This document shows positions 1 to 9,342 of a stretch of DNA of 64,000 nt, piece by piece. The notes beneath the pieces were generated by a model. It made no database searches and had not been told where the DNA came from. It was given only the letters and a program-made list of their open reading frames with translations. Within the stretch, counting starts at the first letter, position 1. The number at the start of each line of letters is the position of its first letter. A program made the position numbers and the translations under genes. Source of the stretch: Pontibacter virosus (GTDB lineage Bacteria > Bacteroidota > Bacteroidia > Cytophagales > Hymenobacteraceae); NCBI RefSeq assembly GCF_003096355.1, contig NZ_QEKI01000009.1, forward strand, positions 1 through 64,000, written 5' to 3'.

Positions 1-64
1 GGCCGCCCTGCCGGCTGCCCCTCTCTACTTCGTTTCCCCTATCCGCGTTACCGTGTCGGGAGTG

Positions 65-95
65 CAAAGGTCCACAAATTTTCCGGAACCGCAAG
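65..95 (-). promoter_or_regulatory. Possible leftward Bacteroidota promoter
   Basis: On the minus strand GACCTTTG (65-72) resembles the -7 box TAnnTTTG with two mismatches, and is followed by GCACTC. CTTG at 92-95 lies 19 bases upstream, the right place for a -33 element. A transcript would run off the left edge through a GC-rich leader. The match is imperfect, so this is a weak call. Confidence 0.25.
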
Positions 96-274
96 GAGTA
101 TGTTATAACATTATCTTATGTTTTGAGATGGTTTCGTTTAACTATCTGAGTTGCACCATTAAAATTTTGTAAAGTTTTAAAAAGTTTCTTCTGCTTTCTA
201 CTCAACTCTTTTCACTTTAGCTTATTTGACTACTTTCCTTCTCTTCAAGCTCTTTGTCTCTCTATAAATAATAA

Positions 275-304
275 GAGGTACAGCCATTTTACTGACTGTA
301 CCTC
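275..304 (-). terminator. Hairpin terminator after the SDH-family gene
   Basis: A 9-bp perfect stem (275-283 with 296-304) closes a 12-base loop. On the minus strand it is followed by a T/A-rich tail. It lies about 50 bases past the stop codon of the dehydrogenase-family gene. Confidence 0.55.
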
Positions 305-356
305 CACCTAATCCTACTTTATTTGCTACTATAGTGTAAAGTGGTGCTGTTAGCTC

Positions 357-1577
357 TTATACTACAGCTGTCTCTGCATATTCTTGCAAATACTTATACC
401 TTTCTGTCAGCTCTCCTCTCTTGGCTATCGTTGCCCGTTCCAGCATACCCCCTTCATCATTGTTTAAAAACTGCGGGAACACGTAGTCTATAATATTGCG
501 CCCGAAGTCGCGGGAAGCATTGCGGGGCAGTTCGCATGGCAGGTTGTCGACGGCCATTACAGTAATATTGTCTTTTCTGCTGTAGGCTGGCTCTAGCTTG
601 CCTGTCTCTGGATTGTAGTCGTAGGCGGGTTCAGGTATAGTAGTGGCTCGTTTGGTGGTAGGTATAGATCCATCCACATCGCAGGTGATATCGGCGATGG
701 TGTCGATCTTGAAGTCGGGCTGGCGGGTGTCTTCTTCCGAGAACAGTTTCGGGGCATTCGGATCCCAGTAAGCACAGGCCATCAGGAGGTCGGTTACTTT
801 AGTGAATTTGCGGAAGGTGGACTGATATAGCTCCGGGTGGGCGTAGAAATCAGGAGAGTCCCATACCTCTACATCGGGGCGGTTGTTATAGTCGCCGGAG
901 TGCAGCTGGGCGTATACCGGCTCGTTGAACTGCTTATACAAGTAGTCGAACACGCTCACCTTTTTAATACCCATCTTGTCGAGCACTTCCATGGCGCCTC
1001 CTGCCACACGGCCACCACCGGTCACGGCAATCTTTATTGGTGGGAGCTTCACCTTAAAGTATTCTTCCTGCATGTCTTCCATCTCGTGGCAGAGGTAAGC
1101 GGGCTTCAGGTCGAAGAGCTTCCACTTTTTGCCATAGGTCAGGATACCGTTATAGGCCCCCACTATACCGGCATACCGGCCAAAGGCCACTACACGCTGC
1201 CCTTGCGCATTGGTCAGGAGCTCGTAATCTATTAAGGTGATGTTCTTGTCGAGCACGGCACGCAGGAGTTTAGCGTTATGAGGCTGCTTCTTTATTGTAT
1301 GCGAGAAGAAAAAGTAGGTCTTGTTCGGTATCAACTGGTCGATGGGCACTTCCTTCACGCCCATCAGCACATCGCAATCGTTCAGGTCCTGCTGCAGGGC
1401 TATACCTAGTTCAGCGTATTCTTCGTCGGTAAAACAGCGCACGTCACTCGGTTGCACCACCACCTCTGCTCCTGGAAACGCCTGCATGGCTTCCACGCAT
1501 TTTTTAGGGGTGAGCGGCACGCGCTTGTCAACTGGTATTTTGCCTTCCTTGATGATGCCGATCTTAACTTTTTTCAT
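357..1577 (-). CDS. Saccharopine/alanine dehydrogenase-family NAD(P)-dependent oxidoreductase
   Basis: The 406-residue protein has the two-domain layout of the alanine dehydrogenase/transhydrogenase and lysine-forming saccharopine dehydrogenase superfamily. The N-terminal substrate domain carries RVPLTP near residue 19, GVKEVP at 73-78 and SHTIKKQ at 92-98; the last resembles the lysine-ketoglutarate reductase/saccharopine dehydrogenase branch more than true alanine dehydrogenases. A glycine-rich Rossmann loop GGGRVAGGA lies at 187-195. The expected reaction is an NAD(P)-linked amino-acid oxidoreduction, possibly lysine breakdown through saccharopine, but the substrate is inferred. It is monocistronic, divergent from gcvP across about 250 bases, and ends at a hairpin. 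The start is the ATG at 1577. Confidence 0.75.
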   Translation of the reverse strand: MKKVKIGIIKEGKIPVDKRVPLTPKKCVEAMQAFPGAEVVVQPSDVRCFTDEEYAELGIALQQDLNDCDVLMGVKEVPIDQLIPNKTYFFFSHTIKKQPHNAKLLRAVLDKNITLIDYELLTNAQGQRVVAFGRYAGIVGAYNGILTYGKKWKLFDLKPAYLCHEMEDMQEEYFKVKLPPIKIAVTGGGRVAGGAMEVLDKMGIKKVSVFDYLYKQFNEPVYAQLHSGDYNNRPDVEVWDSPDFYAHPELYQSTFRKFTKVTDLLMACAYWDPNAPKLFSEEDTRQPDFKIDTIADITCDVDGSIPTTKRATTIPEPAYDYNPETGKLEPAYSRKDNITVMAVDNLPCELPRNASRDFGRNIIDYVFPQFLNNDEGGMLERATIAKRGELTERYKYLQEYAETAVV

Positions 1578-1744
1578 AGGTGCGTGTTTGTGAATTGTTC
1601 TGCTGCAAATTGTGTTTGAAAGTCTGGGAAAAGCGGAGGACTACACCTTATATATAGGTGCGCCTTCTATTATAGTGTAAAAGGCCAGTCGCCACACCTC
1701 GAACTATTTAGCTTTCATGCTTCAATATAATAAACAATTACTAT

Positions 1745-1752
1745 TACTTTTG
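1745..1752 (+). promoter_or_regulatory. -7 promoter box upstream of gcvP
   Basis: TACTTTTG matches the Bacteroidota -7 consensus TAnnTTTG exactly, 81 bases before the gcvP start. No convincing -33 TTTG was found at the usual distance. The leader shows no recognisable tandem glycine riboswitch. Confidence 0.45.
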
Positions 1753-1833
1753 TAGAAATTACTGAAAGAGCGCCTTTGGCTTGTCTTCCAGCGCAATAGA
1801 AAATCCCAAATTCCCAATCAATACTTCATCGTT

Positions 1834-4752
1834 ATGATACTTAAAACAAAACCTGCTGATACTTTCAAGGAGCGCCACAACGGCCCTGACAAAGCACAAA
1901 TGCAGGACATGCTTAAAACCATCGGGGTAGACTCGCTGGATCAACTGATTGAGGAGACCGTACCGGCCGCCATTAGACTTAAAAAGCCGCTGAACCTGCC
2001 AAAGGCGCTTTCTGAAACCAACTTCCTGAAGCAATTCGGTGAGATCGCCAGAAAGAACAAGGTATACAAGTCGTATATCGGTTTGGGTTACAACGACACC
2101 ATTATGCCTCCAGTGATACTCCGCAACATCATGGAGAATCCGGGTTGGTATACTGCTTATACCCCTTACCAGGCTGAAATTGCGCAGGGCCGTCTGGAGG
2201 CGCTGATCAACTACCAGACCATGGTAATGGACCTGACCGGTATGGAAATCGCCAACGCATCTTTGCTGGACGAAGGTACTGCCGCCGCCGAGGCCATGGG
2301 TATGTTCTACGCCCAGCGCAAAGGTGCACGCAAGAACGCGAACCGCTTCTTCGTTTCGAACCTGGTGCTGCCGCAGACGCTTGACATTCTCACTTCACGC
2401 GCTATACCTATCGGCATTGAGCTGGTAATCGGTGACCACCGTGAAGTAGATTTCAATGACGAGACTTTGTTTGGTGCCCTGGTGCAGTATCCTGCTGCCG
2501 ACGGTGCCATTTTCGATTATACAGATTTCATTAGCAAAGCGCACGAGCAGGAAATGCTGGTTGCCGTAGCTGCTGACATTCTTTCTTTGACGTTGCTAAC
2601 ACCTCCAGGTGAGATGGGAGCCGACGTAGTGGTAGGTACTACCCAGCGTTTCGGTGTACCGATGGGCTTTGGTGGTCCGCACGCAGCTTACTTTGCTACG
2701 AAAGACGCTTTCAAGCGTGTGATTCCGGGCCGTATCATCGGTATTTCGGTGGACGCCGCTGGTGATAGAGCCTACCGTATGGCTTTGCAGACACGCGAGC
2801 AGCACATCCGTCGCGAGAAAGCGACTTCTAACATCTGTACCGCACAGGTACTACTGGCGGTAATCGCGGGTATGTATACGGTGTACCATGGCCCACGTCG
2901 CCTGAAGTACATCGGTCTGAACACGCACTCTTTAGCGCAACAGCTGGAGCAAGGCCTGAAAGCACTTGGCTTCGAGCAGTTGAACGAGCAATACTTCGAT
3001 ACGCTGAAAATTGCGGTGGAGAGTGCTGACATGAAGAACGCTATCCGCACCGAGGCAGAAGCGGCGGGTATCAACTTCCGTTATTTCGAAGAGAACTTCA
3101 TCGGTATTTCCCTGCACCAGAACACCGAGCTGGAAGATGTGAAAGACATCCTGGCGGTGTTTGCGAAAGTGGCTGGTAAGTCGGCTGATGTACTCGATAT
3201 AGACGAACTGCCGGAAGAGACAGAAATCACCTGGGCAGATAAACTGATCCGCACCAGCGAGTACCTCACCCACGAGGTGTTCAACAAGCACCACTCCGAG
3301 CACGAGATCCTGCGCTACATGAAGCACCTGGAGAACAAAGACATTTCGTTGGTTCACTCCATGATCTCTTTGGGCTCTTGCACCATGAAATTGAACGCCA
3401 CAGCGGAGATGATTCCGGTGACCTGGCCAGAGATCGGGCAGCTGCACCCATTCGCGCCTGCCGACCAGACACAAGGCTATGCCGAGATTTTCAAGAATTT
3501 GGAAGCCTGGCTATGTGAGATCACCCGTTTCGATGCGATGTCGCTGCAGCCAAACTCTGGTGCGCAAGGCGAGTACGCTGGCCTGATGGTGATTCGTGCG
3601 TACCACGAGTCACGCGGCGATTATCACCGCAACGTAGCGCTAATCCCTTCTTCAGCTCACGGCACTAACCCGGCCTCTGCTGTAATGGCGGGCATGAAAG
3701 TGGTGATTGTGAAGTGCGACGAGAAAGGCAACATCGATGTGGCTGACCTGCGTGCGAAAGCCGAGCAATATAAGAATGAGCTGTCTTGCCTGATGGTGAC
3801 TTATCCATCTACACACGGTGTGTACGAGGAGTCAATCATCGAGATTTGCCAGGTAATACACGACAACGGTGGCCGTGTGTACATGGACGGTGCCAACATG
3901 AACGCCCAGGTAGGTTTGACGTCGCCAGCGCACATTGGTGCTGACGTATGCCACCTGAACTTGCACAAGACGTTTTGCATCCCTCACGGTGGCGGTGGTC
4001 CTGGCATGGGCCCGATCGGTGTGGTAAAAGATCTGGCTCCGTTCCTGCCGGGTCATGCGGTAGTTGACCTTGGTCGCAAAGAGGCTATTAACGCCATCTC
4101 GGCTGCTCCTTGGGGTTCTGCTTCTATCCTGCCAATTTCATATGCATATATCGCGATGATGGGAGGCGAAGGTCTGACAGAAGCTACCAAAATGGCCATC
4201 CTGAATGCTAACTATATTAAGGCGCGTCTGGAGAAGCACTACCCGGTGCTGTATGTAGGCGCTAATGGTCGTTGTGCACACGAGATGATTCTCGATTGCC
4301 GCGAGTTTAAGAAGTTCGGCGTAGAAGTAGAGGATATCGCGAAGCGTCTGATGGACTACGGTTTCCATGCGCCTACCGTATCGTTCCCGGTAGCGGGCAC
4401 GTTGATGGTGGAGCCAACCGAATCGGAGGCACAGGAAGAACTGGATAGATTCTGCGACGTGATGATCTCAATCCGTGAGGAGATTCGTGAGATCGAAGCG
4501 GGCAAGGCTGACCAGAAAAACAACGTGCTGAAGAACGCGCCGCATACCCTGAAAGTGGTGATGGTGGAGAACTGGGAGCGTCCTTACTCTCGCGAGAAAG
4601 CGGTATTCCCAATGGCATACCTGCGCGACAACAAGGTATGGCCAACTGTTAGCCGCATCGACAGCGCTTACGGCGACCGTAACCTGGTTTGCTCTTGTGC
4701 TCCGATTGAAGCCTACAACGAGAATGAAAATGAGATGGTAGCGATCGGCTAA
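1834..4752 (+). CDS. gcvP: Glycine dehydrogenase (decarboxylating), P-protein of the glycine cleavage system
   Basis: This cytoplasmic PLP enzyme decarboxylates glycine and passes the aminomethyl group to the lipoylated H-protein. The 972 residues match the usual single-chain P-protein, with both tandem aminotransferase-fold halves fused; the halves are separate subunits in some bacteria. The N-terminal GYxDTxxPxxI region is present ([13 protein letters not shown]). In the second half the PLP-binding lysine is K712 in [21 protein letters not shown], the family signature. The other glycine cleavage genes (gcvT, gcvH) are not in the window, so the system is split. A terminator hairpin follows directly. 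Only one copy of the AGGTATA motif occurs in the whole 2.9-kb gene. Confidence 0.97.
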   Translation: MILKTKPADTFKERHNGPDKAQMQDMLKTIGVDSLDQLIEETVPAAIRLKKPLNLPKALSETNFLKQFGEIARKNKVYKSYIGLGYNDTIMPPVILRNIMENPGWYTAYTPYQAEIAQGRLEALINYQTMVMDLTGMEIANASLLDEGTAAAEAMGMFYAQRKGARKNANRFFVSNLVLPQTLDILTSRAIPIGIELVIGDHREVDFNDETLFGALVQYPAADGAIFDYTDFISKAHEQEMLVAVAADILSLTLLTPPGEMGADVVVGTTQRFGVPMGFGGPHAAYFATKDAFKRVIPGRIIGISVDAAGDRAYRMALQTREQHIRREKATSNICTAQVLLAVIAGMYTVYHGPRRLKYIGLNTHSLAQQLEQGLKALGFEQLNEQYFDTLKIAVESADMKNAIRTEAEAAGINFRYFEENFIGISLHQNTELEDVKDILAVFAKVAGKSADVLDIDELPEETEITWADKLIRTSEYLTHEVFNKHHSEHEILRYMKHLENKDISLVHSMISLGSCTMKLNATAEMIPVTWPEIGQLHPFAPADQTQGYAEIFKNLEAWLCEITRFDAMSLQPNSGAQGEYAGLMVIRAYHESRGDYHRNVALIPSSAHGTNPASAVMAGMKVVIVKCDEKGNIDVADLRAKAEQYKNELSCLMVTYPSTHGVYEESIIEICQVIHDNGGRVYMDGANMNAQVGLTSPAHIGADVCHLNLHKTFCIPHGGGGPGMGPIGVVKDLAPFLPGHAVVDLGRKEAINAISAAPWGSASILPISYAYIAMMGGEGLTEATKMAILNANYIKARLEKHYPVLYVGANGRCAHEMILDCREFKKFGVEVEDIAKRLMDYGFHAPTVSFPVAGTLMVEPTESEAQEELDRFCDVMISIREEIREIEAGKADQKNNVLKNAPHTLKVVMVENWERPYSREKAVFPMAYLRDNKVWPTVSRIDSAYGDRNLVCSCAPIEAYNENENEMVAIG

Positions 4753-4774
4753 CTTATCCATTCCCTTATACCTG

Positions 4775-4806
4775 AAAAGCCTGGCCACCTCGGTCAGGCT
4801 TTTTTG
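4775..4806 (+). terminator. Rho-independent terminator of gcvP
   Basis: A stem of about 9 bp (AAAAGCCTG with CAGGCTTTT, plus internal GGCC/GGTC pairing) is followed by a T run. It begins about 20 bases after the gcvP stop. Confidence 0.8.
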
Positions 4807-4968
4807 ATTTTGGGCCGTGCAAATCGCCTTCGCCTGTACTTCTTCATGCCTTGATTTAACAACATCATTTTAGCGTGCACCTGGCAACAATCTCCACAGC
4901 TATACCTACTAGTTATCCAGCACCGTATACCTGTTTTAGAAATGTCCTGTACCTAATCCAACAACTCT

Positions 4969-5571
4969 ATGCGAAACGCTATACCTCACTTCAAACACTG
5001 GCTATACCTGATCCCTGCCTTCCTGATCGGTTTGAGCGGCTGCATACCTTCTATAGTAGCTGACAGCACTTACGACCGCAGCGTGGATTTCCAGATATAC
5101 CGCACTTTTGCTTTGCTTGAACCCGAGATGGCCAATACCTCCGCTGACCCCAACCTGTACGAGCCGCTGCTGGACAGGCGGGTGCGCGATGCAATCGCAG
5201 CTGAGTTGGTTAAGAAAGGTATGCTGCTTGACGTCGAAAATCCAGACCTGCTGGTTGCTTATGATGTGTCAGTAGCACAGGATGCCGCTACTGCTTCCCC
5301 TGATTTTGGATACGCTTACTGGTTTGGCTATCGTTTCAATTATAACTCTGCCGATTTTCCGGGATACAGACCAGTCGCACAATATATACCTGGAACCATG
5401 CTGATCGACCTGATATCGGCCAGTACCAACGAGTTAGTGTGGCGCGGCGCGGCAGAAGGCGATATTAATGTGACACAGACAGACGAGAGCAGGATCAGAA
5501 GGTCCATTATCAGTATCCTATCACAATATCCACCTAACAGACCCGCTTCCAGCAGGCCAAGTTCACGATAA
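4969..5571 (+). CDS. DUF4136 domain lipoprotein
   Basis: The 200-residue protein begins with a hydrophobic signal ending in a lipobox-like LSGC, so C25 is the likely lipidated residue. The rest matches the DUF4136 pattern: a YDRSVDFxxYRTFALLEP strand near the mature N-terminus, a V(R)DAIAAEL helix, and a late WRGxAEGDI segment before a short charged helix. The family is common in Bacteroidota envelopes; its function is unknown. It converges on the TonB receptor gene with only one base between the two stop codons and no obvious terminator between them. An upstream ORF on another frame (about 4875) was ignored. Confidence 0.8.
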   Translation: MRNAIPHFKHWLYLIPAFLIGLSGCIPSIVADSTYDRSVDFQIYRTFALLEPEMANTSADPNLYEPLLDRRVRDAIAAELVKKGMLLDVENPDLLVAYDVSVAQDAATASPDFGYAYWFGYRFNYNSADFPGYRPVAQYIPGTMLIDLISASTNELVWRGAAEGDINVTQTDESRIRRSIISILSQYPPNRPASSRPSSR

Positions 5572-5572
5572 C

Positions 5573-7873
5573 TTACAATCGATAAGACAGGCTGAAACCA
5601 CCATAGTAGTTGCGCGGTGAAGCTGGTTGGAAGTAGCGTCCGCCAAAGGCGTTCAGGTCGTTGCCCAGGCTGTACTTCTCATCCGTCAGGTTTTCAGAGC
5701 CGGCAAATACATCCAGCACAAACTGATTCCCCAATTCCCTTCTCAACCCAAGTCGCGCTCCCGCTACCAAATAAGTATCGGCATATACCGTGTTCTCGTC
5801 GGTAAGCGGAATCTCATCCACATAGTTGGCTGTCAGGTATAGGTATAGCCCGAAGCGGGTAGCCAGGTCTAGGCCGGCAGTCAGGGTGTGTGGAGCCACG
5901 CCGGTCAGTTTATTGCCACTCAGGTCGGTGTCGTCTTTCTGGTAATCGCGGAAGCGGAAATGGCTGTAGGTATAGCTGCTCCATACCTTGAGTAAAGTAA
6001 CCGGCTGCGTCGCATCTTCGAGTAAGGTATAGCCTAGGGCCGCTTCGAGTCCGCTTTGCGAAGTGGCCCCCACGTTTCGGAACACAGCTATACCGGACAA
6101 ATCCTGTCGACTTGCAATTGTTTCCCGCAACCTGAAGTGAAAAGCTACCAAATCAAAGCTCAATTTCCTGTTCAAGGTATAGCCGCGTATACCAGCTTCG
6201 TAGTTGATGCCTTTCTCCGCTTCCAGTTCCTGGTTGAGAGCGCCGTCGGAGGTGAGCAACTCTTCTTCAGAAGGCGGCGAGAAACCAGCACTCACACTGC
6301 CGTGCACCGACACCTGATCTGATAAGCGATTAAGTAATGATACCCTGGGGGAGAGCACCGCACTGAAATCTCTGGTGTATTGGTACGCACCACCACTCGG
6401 TGCCTGGTGCAGACGCGTGATCTCATACCTGGTATCGTTCAAACTGAGGGCAGCTGTGGCGATCCAGTTGCCGGGCAACTCGAACTCAGCTTGTGTGAAA
6501 AGCAATCCCGTTTTAGCTAGTACTTCGTCATCGGTACGCAATGAGTCGGTGCGCCCCTGGTTGTTGTCATAAGTGCGAGCCGCTTCGAAGCCCCGCTGGT
6601 ATTCTCCCCCGAAAGTTACTGTTGTAGCTACTGTACCAAGGTTGGTGTTATACACAAATCGGCTCCGGCCTCCATATTCCTGGTTCGTGTTGCGCTCGTA
6701 GTCGGTATTGAACGGATGGTCTCTATACCTAAACAAGCCATACAGGGCCGTCGTGTTTTTCCAGCTGTCGCTAAAGCGGTACTCATGCGATAGGACGATG
6801 TTTATACCTTGCTGGCTCATCGAGGCATTTTGGTTAACACTCCCGAACATCCCGCCGCGTGCCTGTCGCGGATCCTGCTCATACTGCTCACGGGTTAGTC
6901 CGCCGGGCAGCTGATAGAAAAGATCAGAGTAAATCAGGTTGGCCTGGATCGTGCTCTTCTCAGATGGATTGAAAATAGAGGTGAGCATCAGCGTTTCGCG
7001 GTCCATACCCGACTGCTCGCGATAGCCGTCGATTTGCTGGCGGGTGTACTGCAGGTATAGGCTCTGCTTCTCGCTGCCCACACTGGCACTGGCGGTATAG
7101 CGCTGCAAGCCGAATGAGCCAAAGGTCGTTCCCACCTGAAAAGCCTTCTCTCCGGGGGCTGCCCTGCGTGGCTCGAATAGCACCGTGCCGCCAGTACCGG
7201 CTCCGTAAATACTTCCTGCCGGACCTTTCAATATTTCCAAACTGTTGAAGTTAGCCGCATCCAGCAGGTTTAGGTTCGTAATGCCATTCGACTCCGTAAA
7301 CGGCATCTCCCCCAGATATACCTTCACATTCCTTATCCCATAAGGAGACCGTAAACTGCTGCCCCTGATAGAAAGCCGGTAACTGGCCGTAGCTCGCTCC
7401 TCCATGCGCACTCCTGGTACTGTGTTTACAGCCCGTACCAAAGAGCTTTCGTCAAAGCGCTGGATTACTTCCCGGTCAATTACACTTAAAGCGCCAGCCG
7501 TTTCCAGCAAAGGCCGGTTGCTTTCATAACCCGTCACAACCACCTCCGAAAGGTTAGCCGTCAATGGCTGCAGGTATACGCGCACCGCTATACCTGGCTG
7601 GAAGCGCTGCAGTAAAACCGTATCTGGCTTATAGCCAATGTGTGAGATTAATAAGAAAGACGCCTGGTCTGCTACAGACAGCTCAAAGCGTCCAGAAACT
7701 TCAGTCAGCGTTTGCTCACCGCTATTGGCTGTGATGGTCACACCTTCCAGCGCCTGGTGAGTATGGGCGTGCAGTACCTGGCCAGCGACCTGCTGCTGGG
7801 CGTAACCCAGCAAAGGCAGCAGCATAGTGGTAGTCAGAAAAAGGGATTGGAGCAGGAGTAATAATTGATTCAT
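5573..7873 (-). CDS. TonB-dependent receptor with carboxypeptidase-regulatory N-domain
   Basis: The 766-residue outer-membrane protein starts with a signal peptide ending near GYAQQ. A CarboxypepD_reg-like beta-sandwich follows at about residues 30-110 (VAGQVLHAHTHQALEGVTI). A TonB-box-like SEVVVTG lies near 108-114, then a plug domain to about 235 with NVKVYLGEMP and EILKGPAGSIYGAGTGGT, and a beta-barrel ending in an aromatic/basic C-terminus (GGFSLSYRL). The barrel and plug resemble ferric-siderophore or cobalamin receptors rather than SusC transporters, and no SusD partner is adjacent. The ligand cannot be told from sequence. It lies back to back with the sugar dehydrogenase gene, so the two may share a divergent control region. 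Confidence 0.92.
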   Translation of the reverse strand: MNQLLLLLQSLFLTTTMLLPLLGYAQQQVAGQVLHAHTHQALEGVTITANSGEQTLTEVSGRFELSVADQASFLLISHIGYKPDTVLLQRFQPGIAVRVYLQPLTANLSEVVVTGYESNRPLLETAGALSVIDREVIQRFDESSLVRAVNTVPGVRMEERATASYRLSIRGSSLRSPYGIRNVKVYLGEMPFTESNGITNLNLLDAANFNSLEILKGPAGSIYGAGTGGTVLFEPRRAAPGEKAFQVGTTFGSFGLQRYTASASVGSEKQSLYLQYTRQQIDGYREQSGMDRETLMLTSIFNPSEKSTIQANLIYSDLFYQLPGGLTREQYEQDPRQARGGMFGSVNQNASMSQQGINIVLSHEYRFSDSWKNTTALYGLFRYRDHPFNTDYERNTNQEYGGRSRFVYNTNLGTVATTVTFGGEYQRGFEAARTYDNNQGRTDSLRTDDEVLAKTGLLFTQAEFELPGNWIATAALSLNDTRYEITRLHQAPSGGAYQYTRDFSAVLSPRVSLLNRLSDQVSVHGSVSAGFSPPSEEELLTSDGALNQELEAEKGINYEAGIRGYTLNRKLSFDLVAFHFRLRETIASRQDLSGIAVFRNVGATSQSGLEAALGYTLLEDATQPVTLLKVWSSYTYSHFRFRDYQKDDTDLSGNKLTGVAPHTLTAGLDLATRFGLYLYLTANYVDEIPLTDENTVYADTYLVAGARLGLRRELGNQFVLDVFAGSENLTDEKYSLGNDLNAFGGRYFQPASPRNYYGGFSLSYRL

Positions 7874-8026
7874 GTATGCAAGTTAGCTGCTAACAAAACG
7901 GGTTATACCAGGCAAGGGTTAGAATTATGCAGGATTTGCTATGTCTGCCTAATTGTAACAATCACAGCTGGCATTCGGTTAAATCAAAATACAAATCAAC
8001 TCTGTGAACTTAACTGTACCAAAACT

Positions 8027-9244
8027 ATGAAGAAAATACTCACAACTACTGCTTCACTGGCCTTGGCACTGGCGTTCATCAGCTCGCCAGCCTTTGCTCA
8101 GGAAGACGAGAAGCCAGTCAGCGCATCCGTAGAAGGCCACATTTTTAAACCTGCCCGCGTAGAGGCGACCGATGCCCGAGTAAAGCAGCTCAAAGTACCG
8201 GCAGGCTTCCAGATCACCAAATTTGCCGAGAACCTGAACAAGCCCCGCATGATTGCCGTGAGCAACGATGGGGTGGTGTACGTGACCGACCGCGACAAAG
8301 GAACCGTGATGATGCTCCGCGACACGAACAAAGATGGAAAAGCCGAAGAGCAGAAAGTGGTTGCTACGAAAGAGCACATGCACGGCATTGCCATAAAAGA
8401 TAATAAAATCTGGCTGGCTACCGTGAAGGAGCTCTATACAGCCAACATCAACAAAGACGGTTCGTTATCTGAACTCCAACTGCTGCTGGATGATCTGCCC
8501 GATGGTGGTCAGCACCCCAACCGTACCCTGCGCATTGGCCGCGACAACAAGCTCTACATTTCCATCGGCAGCACCTGCAACTCCTGCGACGAGCCCAACA
8601 AGGAGCACGCCACCATTCTGCAAGCTGACCTCGACGGCAAAAACCGCAAGGTATACGCCAAAGGCCTGCGCAACACGCTTGGCTTCGACTGGCACCCACA
8701 GAGTGGCGAAATGTTTGGCATGGATCACGGAATTGACTGGCTGGGCGATGACGAACAGCGCGAAGAGCTCAACAAAATAGAAGAAGGTGCGGACTACGGC
8801 TGGCCCTACATCTATGGGGAAGGCAAGGAAAACCCAGGCGACCAGCCCAAAGATATGAGCTATGAGGAATACAAGAAGAAGACCAAGTATCCGCTGCTCA
8901 CCTACACTGCCCATGCCTCGGGTCTGGATATGATTTTCTACAAAGGCAACCAGTTTCCGAAAGAATATCAGGGCGATGCCTTTGTGGCCTTTCACGGATC
9001 CTGGAACCGATCCAAGCCTGCCGGCTACAAAGTGGCTCGCGTTCGTTTTGAAAACGGCCAGCCAAAGGAGTTTGTAGATTTTGTGACAGGCTTTCTGGTA
9101 GACGACAACAAATCGCAGTTTGGCCGCGTGGTTGGGCTGGCTACCCATACCGATGGCTCACTGCTGATCACCGATGATTCTAATGGCGTCATATACCGTG
9201 TAGCACATAGTGCTGCAGGCAACCAACAGCGCAACAAACGTTAA
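8027..9244 (+). CDS. PQQ-dependent sugar (sorbosone/glucose) dehydrogenase-family protein
   Basis: The 405-residue product starts at the ATG at 8027, which opens a clean signal peptide (MKKILTTTASLALALAFISS then PAFAQ). Upstream in-frame codons back to 7865 would give a Cys-rich extension without family features and were rejected. The mature part is a six-bladed beta-propeller of the GSDH family: a first blade with AENLNKPRMIAVSNDG, LYISIGSTCNSCDEPN, a GLRNTLGFDWHP motif and YGWPYIYGEG. The catalytic histidine region is probably EHMHGIAI. These periplasmic enzymes oxidise aldoses or sorbosone with PQQ, but the true substrate is unknown. Confidence 0.85.
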   Translation: MKKILTTTASLALALAFISSPAFAQEDEKPVSASVEGHIFKPARVEATDARVKQLKVPAGFQITKFAENLNKPRMIAVSNDGVVYVTDRDKGTVMMLRDTNKDGKAEEQKVVATKEHMHGIAIKDNKIWLATVKELYTANINKDGSLSELQLLLDDLPDGGQHPNRTLRIGRDNKLYISIGSTCNSCDEPNKEHATILQADLDGKNRKVYAKGLRNTLGFDWHPQSGEMFGMDHGIDWLGDDEQREELNKIEEGADYGWPYIYGEGKENPGDQPKDMSYEEYKKKTKYPLLTYTAHASGLDMIFYKGNQFPKEYQGDAFVAFHGSWNRSKPAGYKVARVRFENGQPKEFVDFVTGFLVDDNKSQFGRVVGLATHTDGSLLITDDSNGVIYRVAHSAAGNQQRNKR

Positions 9245-9261
9245 ATCTTCCATAAGCTACA

Positions 9262-9298
9262 AAAGAAAAAAGGCTCCGTAGAATCTGCGGAGCCTTTC
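9262..9298 (-). terminator. Terminator shared by convergent genes
   Basis: A perfect 9-bp stem (AAGGCTCCG at 9270-9278 with CGGAGCCTT at 9288-9296) sits between convergent genes. The better T run is on the minus strand, so it mainly ends the OmpA-family transcript, but it can also stop the dehydrogenase transcript. Confidence 0.8.
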
Positions 9299-9342
9299 CA
9301 AACTATGAAAGCTAATGAAATAAAGATCTATTGAAAGAGGTC

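Larger units (their letters stand above)
1..356. other. Gene-free left edge
   Basis: No credible reading frame is seen. The first 60 bases are GC-rich and the rest is AT-rich. The stretch holds a 12-bp palindrome around 103-114, a possible leftward promoter at 65-95 and a terminator-like hairpin at 275-304, both listed separately. The GC-rich end could be the leader of a structural RNA or operon lying to the left of the window, but nothing in the window proves this. Confidence 0.5.

Noticed and set aside
837-1235. 132-codon plus-strand frame opposite the dehydrogenase-family gene
   Set aside because: Antisense shadow of a well-supported gene.
1753-1833. Possible glycine riboswitch before gcvP
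   Set aside because: The leader of about 80 bases is too short for the usual tandem aptamer and shows no conserved core.
7865-8026. 54-codon N-terminal extension of the sugar dehydrogenase
   Set aside because: The internal ATG at 8027 opens a clear signal peptide; the extension is Cys-rich and without family features.
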